DNA of 34,073 nucleotides from Ponticaulis sp. (GTDB lineage: Bacteria; Pseudomonadota; Alphaproteobacteria; Caulobacterales; Hyphomonadaceae), in NCBI GenBank assembly GCA_002723155.1, contig PBNO01000002.1:194211-228283 (forward strand). The letters run 5' to 3'. Below, piece by piece: positions 1 through 9,060 of this stretch. The position numbers and the translations under genes were made by a program. Under the pieces are notes generated by a model. That model worked only from the letters and a program-made list of their open reading frames with translations. It was not told the DNA's origin and ran no database searches. Positions within the stretch are counted from its first letter, which is position 1. The number at the start of each line of letters is the position of its first letter.

Positions 1-1576
<1,576 letters not shown>

Positions 1577-1867
1577 TCGGATTGGAGGCTTTAAAGCCCC
1601 GGTTCAGACGTCTAACAACCTTGGAATTATCGGCACACAAAGCGCCCCACCCCGGTCATTGGCGCGGTCCTTAGCATGCTACCTACTGACTCGCAACAGG
1701 GGGTGAGTGGTGTTTTTCATGCCGGTTTGTCGCAGCTGATTGTTTTCATCAACAAAGACAAATCAGACGGTGATCTGCGCGTGATAACGACGTCTGGAGG
1801 ATGACATCACTAAAGGCGCGCTCTATCCCGTTACGTACAGAATAAGACTATATTGGAGGAGCCGCCC
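1577..1867. other. Divergent intergenic region between atpH and the SMP-30 gene
   Basis: This 291-nt stretch must hold the promoter of the atp operon (minus strand) and of the SMP-30 gene (plus strand). I see no convincing sigma-70 hexamer pair for either. Two short perfect palindromes are visible, GGCTTTAAAGCC at 1587-1598 just upstream of atpH, and TAGCATGCTA at 1672-1681. Neither can be assigned to a regulator. No RNA gene or coding sequence is apparent. Confidence 0.5.
1855..1861 (+). promoter_or_regulatory. Ribosome binding site that fixes the GTG start at 1868
   Basis: GGAGGAG, a near-perfect Shine-Dalgarno, lies 6 nt upstream of GTG 1868. It excludes the longer in-frame TTG start at 1853. 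Confidence 0.75.
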
Positions 1868-2698
1868 GTGAAAACCATCAAAGCCGAACAGGTCACAGAT
1901 AATCTGGTGTTTCCGGAAGGCCCGCGCTGGCGTGATGGGTCGCTCTATTTCTCCGACTTTATCGACCAGCGCATTTCAAAGCTCGATCCGGCAACCTGCG
2001 AACTGGAAACCGTCGTCCAGCTTTCAGATGCCCCGTCCGGCCTTGGCTGGAGGCCAGATGGCACGCTGCTGTTTGTGAGCATGGCGCGTCAGCAACTTTG
2101 CGCGCTTACCGAAAAGGGCCCCGAAGTCGTTGCAGAGCTTGGCGATTTCGCTGGCGGGCGCACCAACGACATGGCCGTCGATGCTAAAGGCGGCGCCTAT
2201 ATTGGTAATTTCGGTTTTGACATGATGCGCGGCGCCCCAGCGCGTACCACTTCGCTTATCTACGTGTCGCCCGAAGGCAAGGTGCGCCATGTCGCTGATG
2301 AGCTGATGTTCCCCAATGGCATAGTTCTGACGGATGAAGGCCGCACGCTGATTGTTGCTGAAACCTATGCCAACCGCCTGTCGGCTTATGAAGTTGCGTC
2401 CGATGGGTCGCTCTCTGATCGACGCACCTTTGCTCAATTCGGGCAGGACGTTGCGCCGGACGGGATATCCGTCAATTCAGAGGGCGCGGTCTGGGTTGCG
2501 ACAGCCCGCGACAATCGCTGCGTCTGCGTGAAGGATGGCGGCGAGATCATCGCTGAAGTTCTGATTGGCGAGGGCCAGACTTATGCCTGCATGCTGGGCG
2601 GCGAGAATGAAAGCGATCTCTATATCTGTGGCTCGTCAGGCTTTCGCCCCGCGCCCGGCGAACGCGAAGGCCGCATCTGGCGAGCGCGTGTCGCCTGA
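1868..2698 (+). CDS. SMP-30/gluconolactonase/LRE family protein
   Basis: A six-bladed beta-propeller of the SMP-30/gluconolactonase family (276 residues, usual length about 280-300); members are metal-dependent lactonases or related hydrolases acting on sugar lactones. Expected metal-site motifs are present: FPEGPRW with Glu17, GRTNDM near 100, FPNGI near 153 and PDGIS near 203. The exact substrate cannot be read from sequence. I chose the GTG at 1868 because GGAGGAG lies at 1855-1861 with 6 nt spacing; the in-frame TTG at 1853 lies within that ribosome-binding region. No signal peptide, so probably cytoplasmic. It converges on the YcaQ-family gene with only 2 nt between the stops and no room for a terminator. 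Confidence 0.9.
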   Translation: MKTIKAEQVTDNLVFPEGPRWRDGSLYFSDFIDQRISKLDPATCELETVVQLSDAPSGLGWRPDGTLLFVSMARQQLCALTEKGPEVVAELGDFAGGRTNDMAVDAKGGAYIGNFGFDMMRGAPARTTSLIYVSPEGKVRHVADELMFPNGIVLTDEGRTLIVAETYANRLSAYEVASDGSLSDRRTFAQFGQDVAPDGISVNSEGAVWVATARDNRCVCVKDGGEIIAEVLIGEGQTYACMLGGENESDLYICGSSGFRPAPGEREGRIWRARVA

Positions 2699-2700
2699 CA

Positions 2701-3840
2701 TCATCCGCCGAACTGAAACTTAGAAAACCGATCGAGCTGATCCTCGATGATCGCTTTATGGTCGACCTCATTGCCTTTGCCCATCCAGTGCCAGGCCTGA
2801 ATGAGAAGGCGCCGGTCCTGCCTGTCGGCTTTCAGATCAAGACCGGCGACTATCTCGTCGCCAATCAGAACCGGCAGGGTGAAATAGCCAAGCTTGCGCT
2901 TCTCCTTTGGAATATAGACCTCAAAGATATGGTCATACCCAAAGAACGCGCTGGTGCGCTTTCGCTGAATGATCAGCGGATCAAATGGCGAGAGAATATG
3001 CGCCAGTGTCGGCTCGGGCGGCACGCTATCCAGCGTTGCTGGCCGCGCCCAATGTTGGACATCGCTGCCGTCTATCAGAACCGGCCTTAAGCGTTTTGCC
3101 CGCACCTCACGCTCGATCAGCGCGAGAATATCCGGCTTATCCTTCGCGTTGAGGTGACAAATGGACTCTAAGCTCACCAGCGCTTGTGAGCGCAGCGCCC
3201 GTTCCAGCAGGTATTTCAGCGTCTGAGGGCGCGTTGCCGGTTTGGGAAGACGCTCCCATCCGAAGTGTCGTTCCAGAAGATCATAGGTTTTCAGCATGCC
3301 GTCGCGCTTGCTGATCGCCAGTTGCCCGCCGAAAAAGCCAGCCTGCAGCGCCTTTTTAGACGGCTTGCGCGAACCCCAGGCGTGAGACTTATCAACCAGC
3401 TTGTCGTCTTTAATGTCCGAGATCGCGAGCGGACCGTCCTCGCGGACCCGTTTCAGAATGCGCCGCATATCCTTTGGCTCAACGCTACCGAACCAGCCGC
3501 CCGGGTCTTTGCGCTTTTCCTTCATCGCTGCGACGAAATAGGGAAAGTCCTCTGTCGCGATATAGCTCAGCGCGTGCGTCCAGTATTCAAAGACGGACTT
3601 ATCATCCGATTGCGCGGCATTGAGATCATCCCGCCGGTAAGCCGGAATGCGGTTGAACAATATATGATGATGGCACCGTTCGATCACATTGATCGTATCG
3701 ATCTGCACATAGCCAAGATGGGCTACTGCTTTAGCGACCGCTTCCGGCCCCTCACCAAACGGTTCGCGCTCATCCAGCTTTTGCGCCGCAATCCAGATCG
3801 CCCGTGCCCGCGCCTGCGATAAAGTTTCAGTGGGCCGCAT
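2701..3840 (-). CDS. ycaQ: YcaQ/AlkX-family crosslink-repair DNA glycosylase (winged-helix, HTH_42)
   Basis: A 379-residue protein of the HTH_42 (YcaQ/AlkZ) family, whose members excise bulky or crosslinked alkylated purines from DNA. The family active-site signature is Q-x-Q in AlkZ and Q-x-D in YcaQ/AlkX; here it reads QID at residues 46-48, placing it in the YcaQ branch. Further family features are IERCHHHILFNR after the motif, EYWTHALSYI near 84-93 and a C-terminal SPFDPLIIQRKR segment. Length fits the family. The Shine-Dalgarno GGGAG (3850-3854) is supplied by the conserved outer flank AGCTCCC of the neighbouring REP element, 9 nt before the ATG. Activity on interstrand crosslinks is inferred from the family. 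Confidence 0.88.
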   Translation of the reverse strand: MRPTETLSQARARAIWIAAQKLDEREPFGEGPEAVAKAVAHLGYVQIDTINVIERCHHHILFNRIPAYRRDDLNAAQSDDKSVFEYWTHALSYIATEDFPYFVAAMKEKRKDPGGWFGSVEPKDMRRILKRVREDGPLAISDIKDDKLVDKSHAWGSRKPSKKALQAGFFGGQLAISKRDGMLKTYDLLERHFGWERLPKPATRPQTLKYLLERALRSQALVSLESICHLNAKDKPDILALIEREVRAKRLRPVLIDGSDVQHWARPATLDSVPPEPTLAHILSPFDPLIIQRKRTSAFFGYDHIFEVYIPKEKRKLGYFTLPVLIGDEIVAGLDLKADRQDRRLLIQAWHWMGKGNEVDHKAIIEDQLDRFSKFQFGG

Positions 3841-3847
3841 TCAGCAA

Positions 3848-3975
3848 AGCTCCCGTAGGGTGCATCATAGGCGAATGCCTGGATGCACCGGCAACTGTGA
3901 AGATTGTGACGCAAATGCCCAAAAAGCAACGCAAGGTTTTCCGATGCATCCGCTATGCTTGATGCACCCTACAAT
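3848..3975. repeat. REP pair (REPIN/BIME-like), copy 1
   Basis: Two inverted REP-type hairpins. The outer 13 bp, GTAGGGTGCATCA at 3855-3867, are exactly inverted at 3960-3972. The left arm folds as GGTGCATC (3859-3866) with GATGCACC (3882-3889), with an inner AGGC/GCCT stem. The right arm folds similarly with a wobble pair. A GTAG tetranucleotide sits at the foot of each hairpin, the hallmark of REPs moved by RAYT-type (TnpA-REP) transposases. The flank AGCTCCC and the end CTACAAT are shared with copy 2. It lies between the starts of ycaQ and the orphan gene, so it overlaps both 5' regions; TACAAT at 3970-3975 resembles a -10 box for the orphan gene, which is speculative. Confidence 0.85.
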
Positions 3976-3993
3976 TTTGCGATCACCAACGTC

Positions 3994-4617
3994 ATGAAAA
4001 GAGTTATTCTAATCTTTCTCATCATAATAGCAGGAATGGCATCTTGTTCATTCGCTTGGGTAACGGGCCGAGGGTCGGCGCAATCGCGCGCCGAAGTAGA
4101 GCGCCGCCTGCCCAACTGGGTATCTGTGAACGAGTTCATCTGGCATTCCCACAGAACGAAGGACGATCCTCTAGGGCAGTGCACGTTTTCAATAATCGAC
4201 GTGGAGATAGATTGGCTTGGTTCGCAACGGGCGGCAGCGCGTTCCCACGAGACTTTCAAGGAATGGCGCGAGAATATCGAAGACGGAGAGTTCCGTAGAC
4301 ACAACGACACCAATCATCACACTCTTCGTCAGGTGTTTCATGGTCTCCCCAGCATGTATTACGTTTGGGAAAATATGTCGCTCGCCGACGCACTCGGTGA
4401 GGTCAATGAACTCTTATCTTGGTATTACACTGAGCAAATCCCATTCACACTGCAGCAAACTGACAATTGTGAATGGCCCGTTTCCCGACGAGAAAACCCG
4501 TACTATTTCGTCGAACTCTACGATCAGACCGCGGATTATATATTGATCGACATGAGCCGGGAGCTTTTCATTCTCGCCATCATCGACGACGGAAAATTCT
4601 ACTATCTGGGACCGTAA
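3994..4617 (+). CDS. Hypothetical secreted protein or lipoprotein
   Basis: I do not recognise this 207-residue protein. It begins with MKR, a hydrophobic helix (residues 4-17) and MASC at 15-18, a possible lipobox with atypical Met at -3, so it is probably exported and perhaps lipid-anchored. The mature part is rich in Trp, His and acidic residues, with no repeat or recognised domain. I chose ATG 3994 because the in-frame ATG at 3955 lies inside the REP element and would put 13 residues before the signal sequence. There is no clear Shine-Dalgarno. The gene is more AT-rich than its neighbours and sits alone between two REP pairs, which suggests acquired or lineage-specific DNA. Confidence 0.65.
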   Translation: MKRVILIFLIIIAGMASCSFAWVTGRGSAQSRAEVERRLPNWVSVNEFIWHSHRTKDDPLGQCTFSIIDVEIDWLGSQRAAARSHETFKEWRENIEDGEFRRHNDTNHHTLRQVFHGLPSMYYVWENMSLADALGEVNELLSWYYTEQIPFTLQQTDNCEWPVSRRENPYYFVELYDQTADYILIDMSRELFILAIIDDGKFYYLGP

Positions 4618-4620
4618 CTC

Positions 4621-4716
4621 AGCTCCCGTAGGGTGCATCAAGGGCGAAGCCCGGATGCACCAGTATAAACAGGTCCAAAAAATGGTGCATCCGCTACGCT
4701 TGATGCACACTACAAT
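4621..4716. repeat. REP pair (REPIN/BIME-like), copy 2
   Basis: Same design as copy 1, with the first 20 bases identical (4621-4640 versus 3848-3867). Left hairpin: GGTGCATC (4632-4639) with GATGCACC (4654-4661) and inner GGGC-GAA-GCCC. Right hairpin: GGTGCATC (4684-4691) with GATGCAC (4702-4708), ending CTACAAT. The GTAG/CTAC tetranucleotides are at 4628-4631 and 4710-4713. The spacer between the hairpins is about 22 nt against more than 50 nt in copy 1. It fills the space between two convergent genes (orphan gene stop 4617, mtnA stop 4720) and may act as a 3' boundary structure for both transcripts. Confidence 0.85.
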
Positions 4717-4719
4717 CTG

Positions 4720-5787
4720 TTACCCCGCCCGCTCGATCAGATCCGCCGCGGAAAGAAGCCCCTGCTCTGTCACATAGGCCGTGACGTATTTTGCAGGCGT
4801 AATATCAAAGGCAAGATTCCCGCCCGTTGAGAGGGTGAGCTTCACCCGTTTCATCTCGCCGTTTTCATCCAGCCCATCAATATGTGTGACCTCGGTCGCA
4901 TCGCGCTCTTCAATCGGCACATCGCGGCCCGTTGGCGTAGACGGATCATAGGTCGTGAACGGCATGGCCACATAGAAGGGCACGTCGTTATCTGCCGCGG
5001 CGAGCGCTTTCAGATAGGTGCCAACCTTATTGCAGGCATCGCCATTTCGCGTCACGCGGTCGACGCCGACAATGCACATCTGCACCTGCCCGCGCTGCAT
5101 GAGAAGGCCGCCGGCATTATCCACGATCACCGTGTGCGGCACGCCATGTTGTTGCAGCTCATAAGCCGTCAGAAGCGCGCCCTGATTCCGCGGACGGGTT
5201 TCATCCACCCACACATGAACCGGTATGCCCTCATCATGCGCGCGATAGATCGGCGCTGTCGCCGTGCCGAAATCCACCGTCGCGAGCCAGCCCGGATTAC
5301 AGTGAATGAGAATATTCACCGGCTTGCCCGGATTTTTCGCGTGAAGGTCACGGATGATCTGAAGGCCCGTCTCACCAATCGCGCGATTGGTCTCAACATC
5401 CTCATCGCAGAGCGTATTCACCTTCTCATAGGCGGCCGCGGCGCGAGCCTCTGGCGCGAGCGGGCGCACATGCTCGCGCACCTGATCAAGCGCCCATTTG
5501 AGGTTCACCGCCGTCGGGCGGGTCGCAACCAGCATGTCATATGCTGCATCAAGCCCTGCATCAGAGGCATCATCGCGCAGCGCCATAGCCAGGCCATATG
5601 CGCCCGTCATTGCCAGCAAAGGCGCGCCGCGCGTCCACATCTCTTTGATGGCGACAGCGCAGTCGGCCGGGCTTTTCAGCTCAACAATGGTCAGCTTCCA
5701 AGGCAGATCGCGCTGGTCAAAAATATGCACAGACCAGCCGTTTTCGTTCAGCCAGATGGAGCGATACGGTTTGCCATCAATTTTCAT
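4720..5787 (-). CDS. mtnA: S-methyl-5-thioribose-1-phosphate isomerase
   Basis: Isomerises 5-methylthioribose-1-phosphate to 5-methylthioribulose-1-phosphate, the first of the salvage steps encoded here. 355 residues, normal for MtnA of the eIF2B-like family. Signature motifs are TRGAPLLAMTGAYG (52-65), HCNPGWLATVDFGTA (162-176), DETRPRNQGA (195-204) and VGVDRVTRNGDACNKVGTY (240-258). The catalytic pair expected from the Bacillus enzyme corresponds to Cys163 and Asp243. It is the last gene of the mtn operon, 17 nt after mtnC, with GGAG 8 nt before the ATG. Cytoplasmic. The operon order is therefore not the reaction order, since MtnA acts first. Confidence 0.96.
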   Translation of the reverse strand: MKIDGKPYRSIWLNENGWSVHIFDQRDLPWKLTIVELKSPADCAVAIKEMWTRGAPLLAMTGAYGLAMALRDDASDAGLDAAYDMLVATRPTAVNLKWALDQVREHVRPLAPEARAAAAYEKVNTLCDEDVETNRAIGETGLQIIRDLHAKNPGKPVNILIHCNPGWLATVDFGTATAPIYRAHDEGIPVHVWVDETRPRNQGALLTAYELQQHGVPHTVIVDNAGGLLMQRGQVQMCIVGVDRVTRNGDACNKVGTYLKALAAADNDVPFYVAMPFTTYDPSTPTGRDVPIEERDATEVTHIDGLDENGEMKRVKLTLSTGGNLAFDITPAKYVTAYVTEQGLLSAADLIERAG

Positions 5788-5804
5788 GGAATGCTCTCCC
5801 GCCC

Positions 5805-6494
5805 TCAGGCGATCTGAATATTGGCGAAGGTGTCTGTCTTGTTGCCCCAGATACCTTCATCAAGCTCATGCTTGCGGTCGAGAAGAACCGTCTGGAAACC
5901 AGCCTCGTCTGCAGCCTCAAGCTCTGCGACAACGTCAGACAGGAAGACGATTTCTTCCGGCGGACGTTTCAGCTCTTTAGCGATTTTTTCGTAAGAGAGC
6001 GTCTCTCGCTTCCCGCCCGTCGTCGTATCGAAATAGCCGGAGAAGAGCGGCGTGATATCGCCCGCTTCGGAATGCCCATAGAGCAGCTTTTGCGCCGCGA
6101 TGGATCCGGAAGAATACACATAGAGCGCCTTGCCTGCTTCATGCCAGCGCTTCAGCCCTGCCACCGCATCATCATAGATATGACCTTTGAACGCTTCGGT
6201 TTCGAAGCCCTCCTTCCAGATCATGCCCTGAATGGCTTTTAGAGGCGTGGCTTTACGGTCTTCATCAATCCAGCGAATGAGCGTCTCGATCACCTCATCC
6301 AGAGGCATACGCTTGTCGCCCTCTTCGGCACGCACATCATCAAGATGCTCTGCAATATCTGCCTCATTGGCGCGGACGAACGCCTCCATACGCTCACGGG
6401 CGTATGGAAACATCACATCATGCACAAAGCTGATCGAGCTGGTCGTACCTTCAATATCGGTAACGACAGCTTTGACGCCCTTCAGTGAGATCAT
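5805..6494 (-). CDS. mtnC: Acireductone synthase (enolase-phosphatase E1)
   Basis: Bifunctional HAD-family enzyme that enolises 2,3-diketo-5-methylthiopentyl-1-phosphate and then dephosphorylates it to the acireductone. 229 residues. HAD motif I is VTDIEGT (11-17; Asp13 nucleophile, Glu15 typical of MtnC), motif II is YSSGS (127-131), Lys162 lies in TGGKRET, and the motif III/IV acid is in FLSDVVAEL (184-192). The Mg2+ requirement is family knowledge. The start codon overlaps the mtnD stop in a 4-nt ATGA, so translation is probably coupled. Cytoplasmic, monomeric in known members. Confidence 0.96.
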   Translation of the reverse strand: MISLKGVKAVVTDIEGTTSSISFVHDVMFPYARERMEAFVRANEADIAEHLDDVRAEEGDKRMPLDEVIETLIRWIDEDRKATPLKAIQGMIWKEGFETEAFKGHIYDDAVAGLKRWHEAGKALYVYSSGSIAAQKLLYGHSEAGDITPLFSGYFDTTTGGKRETLSYEKIAKELKRPPEEIVFLSDVVAELEAADEAGFQTVLLDRKHELDEGIWGNKTDTFANIQIA

Positions 6495-7045
6495 GCGGCC
6501 ATGAACTCGAATGTCGGGAAGCCTTTGGCGATGCCGCTCTCAGTGAAGTTCGGCACCCAGCCTGCTTCATTGTTAAAGAAGCGGATGGCCGCCAGACGCG
6601 CATCCGGCCCCATATCGAACCAGTGTGTTGTGTTTGCCGGCACGCTGATCAGATCATTCTGCTCACACAGCACCATATGCACCTTGCCGTCCACACGCAG
6701 ATAGAACACGCCCGCGCCTTCGATAAAGAAGCGGACTTCATCTTCAGAGTGTGTGTGCTCGTCGAGGAATTTGGCGCGGATGGCGTCCTTGTTCGGCGTC
6801 TCTTCGGTTACGCGAATAATGTCCACCGTGGTATAGCCGCCTTCAGCACAGATGCGCTCGACTTCATCGCGGTATGCCGCCAGCACATCTTCCTGCGTGG
6901 CGTCGGCGGCAAAGGCTTCACGCGCCTCCCAGCGCTCGAAACGCACACCGATACCGTTCAGCGTAGACGCGATGGTTTCAAACTCGGTTGTATCGAGGAC
7001 AGCCGTTTGCGGCGCAGTCTCTTCAAAAACAGTCAGTCGGCTCAT
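6491..7045 (-). CDS. mtnD: Acireductone dioxygenase
   Basis: Cupin-fold metalloenzyme that oxidises the acireductone to 4-methylthio-2-oxobutanoate and formate with Fe2+ bound; with Ni2+ family members follow an off-pathway reaction that releases CO. 184 residues. The metal ligands are visible: His97, His99 and Glu103 in EHTHSEDEVRFF, and His141 in TTHWFD. The protein starts MSRLTVF and has the conserved region ending FLDEHTHSEDE. It overlaps mtnB upstream and mtnC downstream, both by 4 nt ATGA, which points to coupled translation. Which metal is used in vivo cannot be told from sequence. Confidence 0.96.
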   Translation of the reverse strand: MSRLTVFEETAPQTAVLDTTEFETIASTLNGIGVRFERWEAREAFAADATQEDVLAAYRDEVERICAEGGYTTVDIIRVTEETPNKDAIRAKFLDEHTHSEDEVRFFIEGAGVFYLRVDGKVHMVLCEQNDLISVPANTTHWFDMGPDARLAAIRFFNNEAGWVPNFTESGIAKGFPTFEFMAA

Positions 7046-7695
7046 TTCCAGAGTCCTTTCTTCGGGACGCCCTTAATCTTCAAAATCTCGACTTCAGCGG
7101 TCAGCATATGGTCGACAGCTTCACACATATTGAAGCACGCCTCCATGTCCTTGCCCCAGACATAGAAGCCATGGTCGCGGATGATATAGGCAGGCACAGG
7201 CAGATCGGCGATAAATTCTTCCAGCGTGTTTGCGAGCGCCGGCATATCCTGCGTGTTATCGACCGCGCGGAGACGAACCTTCACAGCATGCGTTTCAACG
7301 CCCGGAAAGGCTTTCAGCATCTCATAGCCTGCCAGCATGATATCGCCATGCATGAGCCGCGTCAGCACAACGCCTGCAGTCGAGTGCACGTGCAGAATTG
7401 CGTTCGCATCCGGATAGTGCTTGTAAATCTGGGTATGGAGCAGCGTTTCGGCAGAGGGCTTCTTCTCTTCCAGAGCTTTGCCCTCAGCATCTACGCGCAT
7501 CACATCCTGAATGTGCAGACGGCCCTTATGATTGCCAGACACCGTCACCGCGAATGCGCCATCACCCAGCCGCATTGAATAATTGCCGCTGGAGGCAGGC
7601 GCCATGCCTTTCGCATCCAGAAGACGCCCCGCCTCGCAGATATGGCTCGCCGCAGTATCGAAATCGACGGGCCCGTCAGACTTCAGGCTGATCAT
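7042..7695 (-). CDS. mtnB: Methylthioribulose-1-phosphate dehydratase
   Basis: Zinc enzyme of the class II aldolase/adducin family that dehydrates methylthioribulose-1-phosphate to the diketone substrate of MtnC. 217 residues. Family motifs are SSGNYS (35-40), the zinc-binding HVHS (102-105) following the helix KPSAETLLHTQIYKHYPDANAILH, and IIRDHGFYVWG in the C-terminal third, which supplies another zinc His. Its start overlaps the stop of the upstream aminotransferase gene by 4 nt (ATGA), and its stop overlaps mtnD the same way. The mtn context separates it from fuculose- or ribulose-phosphate aldolases of the same fold. Confidence 0.94.
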   Translation of the reverse strand: MISLKSDGPVDFDTAASHICEAGRLLDAKGMAPASSGNYSMRLGDGAFAVTVSGNHKGRLHIQDVMRVDAEGKALEEKKPSAETLLHTQIYKHYPDANAILHVHSTAGVVLTRLMHGDIMLAGYEMLKAFPGVETHAVKVRLRAVDNTQDMPALANTLEEFIADLPVPAYIIRDHGFYVWGKDMEACFNMCEAVDHMLTAEVEILKIKGVPKKGLWK

Positions 7696-8876
7696 TTTGC
7701 AAACCCTTTCCGCAGCAGTTCGGCTGCCAGCTGCAGCGTTTCCGGCTTCTTACAATAGACGAAACGGATTTTGGTGCGCCCGTCTGCCTTATCGCGATAG
7801 AAGCTGGAGCCCGGCACGGTTGCAATACCGACCTCATCAATCATCCATTTGGCAAAGGCGACGTCATTGTCGTGGCCGGTGCGCGCCATCAGATCGGATG
7901 CGTCCGTCATGATGTAGTAAGCGCCCTGCGGGTGATAGCAGGTAAAACCAACCTCCTGCAGAACCGGCATCAGAATATCGCGCTTCAGCGCATAGGTCGC
8001 GCCAAGCTCGCCATAATACTCATCGCCAAAGCGTAGCGCATGGGCCGCGCCCTCCTGCAGAGGCGCCGCCGCGCCAACGGTGAGGAAGTCATGGACTTTA
8101 CGGATCGCATCGGAGGCTTCCGGCGGCGCGATGATCCAGCCGATCCGCCAGCCTGTCGCTGAATAGGTTTTGGAAAGACCGGTGATCGTCACCGTGCGCT
8201 CTGCCATGCCCTCAATATCGGCCATGCGCAGGTGCGGGCCTTCATAAATAATGTGCTCGTAAATCTCGTCCGTGATCGCAACGACATCCCATTTCTGGCA
8301 AAGCTCGCCAATGAAGGTCAGCTCTTCTTTTGAGAAGACTTTGCCTGTCGGGTTGGATGGCGTGTTGATGATGATGGCGCGCGTCTTGTCGTTGAACGCT
8401 GCGGCCAGCTCTGCCTCATCAAAGCTCCAGTCCGGCGCGCGCAGTTTCACAAAGCGCGGCACAGCGCCTGACAGGATCGCGTCAGGGCCATAATTCTCAT
8501 AGAACGGCTCGAAGACAATCACTTCATCGCCCGGATCAACCAGCGCCATCATGGTCGCCATCATCGCTTCGGTTGTGCCACAGGTGACGGTGATTTCGCG
8601 CTCGGTATCAGGGCGCACGCCATAATGGCGCTCAGTCTTCTCCGCGATGGCATTGCGCAGATTCACAGTGCCCCAGGTGATGGCATACTGGTTGAAATCC
8701 TCACGGATCGCCGCAACAGCCGCCTCTTTCAGCGCTTCAGGGGCCGCAAAATCCGGAAAGCCCTGCGCAAGGTTCACGCCCGGTTTATCGCCGCCGCGCG
8801 CATTGAACTGGCGCGTCATACCGCGAATGACAGACTCGGCGAATACGCCAGCTTTTTTGGACGTGTGAATTGGCAT
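7692..8876 (-). CDS. Class I aminotransferase, probable methionine (KMTB) aminotransferase of the salvage pathway
   Basis: PLP-dependent fold type I aminotransferase of 394 residues, closest in style to YbdL/kynurenine-oxoglutarate transaminases. Motifs: GFPDF near 39-43, SNPTGK (174-179), Asp203 in ITDEIYEH, and the Schiff-base Lys236 in SKTYSATGWRIGW. As first gene of the mtn operon, overlapping mtnB by 4 nt, it very likely performs the last salvage step, transamination of 4-methylthio-2-oxobutanoate to methionine (the MtnE role). That assignment rests on position; the amino donor is unknown, though related enzymes often use glutamine. Its 184-nt upstream region holds a long hairpin but no riboswitch that I recognise. 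Confidence 0.88.
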   Translation of the reverse strand: MPIHTSKKAGVFAESVIRGMTRQFNARGGDKPGVNLAQGFPDFAAPEALKEAAVAAIREDFNQYAITWGTVNLRNAIAEKTERHYGVRPDTEREITVTCGTTEAMMATMMALVDPGDEVIVFEPFYENYGPDAILSGAVPRFVKLRAPDWSFDEAELAAAFNDKTRAIIINTPSNPTGKVFSKEELTFIGELCQKWDVVAITDEIYEHIIYEGPHLRMADIEGMAERTVTITGLSKTYSATGWRIGWIIAPPEASDAIRKVHDFLTVGAAAPLQEGAAHALRFGDEYYGELGATYALKRDILMPVLQEVGFTCYHPQGAYYIMTDASDLMARTGHDNDVAFAKWMIDEVGIATVPGSSFYRDKADGRTKIRFVYCKKPETLQLAAELLRKGFAK

Positions 8877-8919
8877 AGAGAAGCCCCTAACAATCGTTCA
8901 GCATAGCAGCCTTGAGCGC

Positions 8920-8949
8920 GCTCTATGCGAACCAAAGGTTCGCGAGAGC
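8920..8949 (-). promoter_or_regulatory. Twelve-pair hairpin in the mtn operon leader
   Basis: Inverted repeat: GCTCT (8920-8924) with AGAGC (8945-8949), a small internal loop, then a perfect 7-bp stem GCGAACC (8927-8933) / GGTTCGC (8937-8943) around a 3-nt loop. It sits 44 nt upstream of the first operon ATG. There is no U-run on either side, so it is not an intrinsic terminator; it may be an mRNA leader structure or a protein-binding palindrome. Its function is unknown. Confidence 0.6.
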
Positions 8950-9060
8950 AAAGAATACAAGATACATGCCTTTACAGGCTAATGAAGCGTCTTTCCATGG
9001 TGGATTATCCCTATCCATGAGGGCCGCGCGATATATCAGGTTTGCATCTCGGTGCAATAA

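Noticed and set aside
3848-4716. CRISPR array or insertion sequence from the repeated GGTGCATC units
   Set aside because: The units are paired inverted hairpins with GTAG feet, not direct repeats with unique spacers, and the enclosed gene is not a transposase.
4882-5817. 311-residue plus-strand open frame
   Set aside because: Lies opposite mtnA with its catalytic motifs intact; the His/Arg/Ile-rich translation is typical of an antisense reading.
8877-9060. SAM riboswitch before the mtn operon
   Set aside because: I looked for SAM-I and SAM-II type cores and found none; only a simple hairpin is visible.
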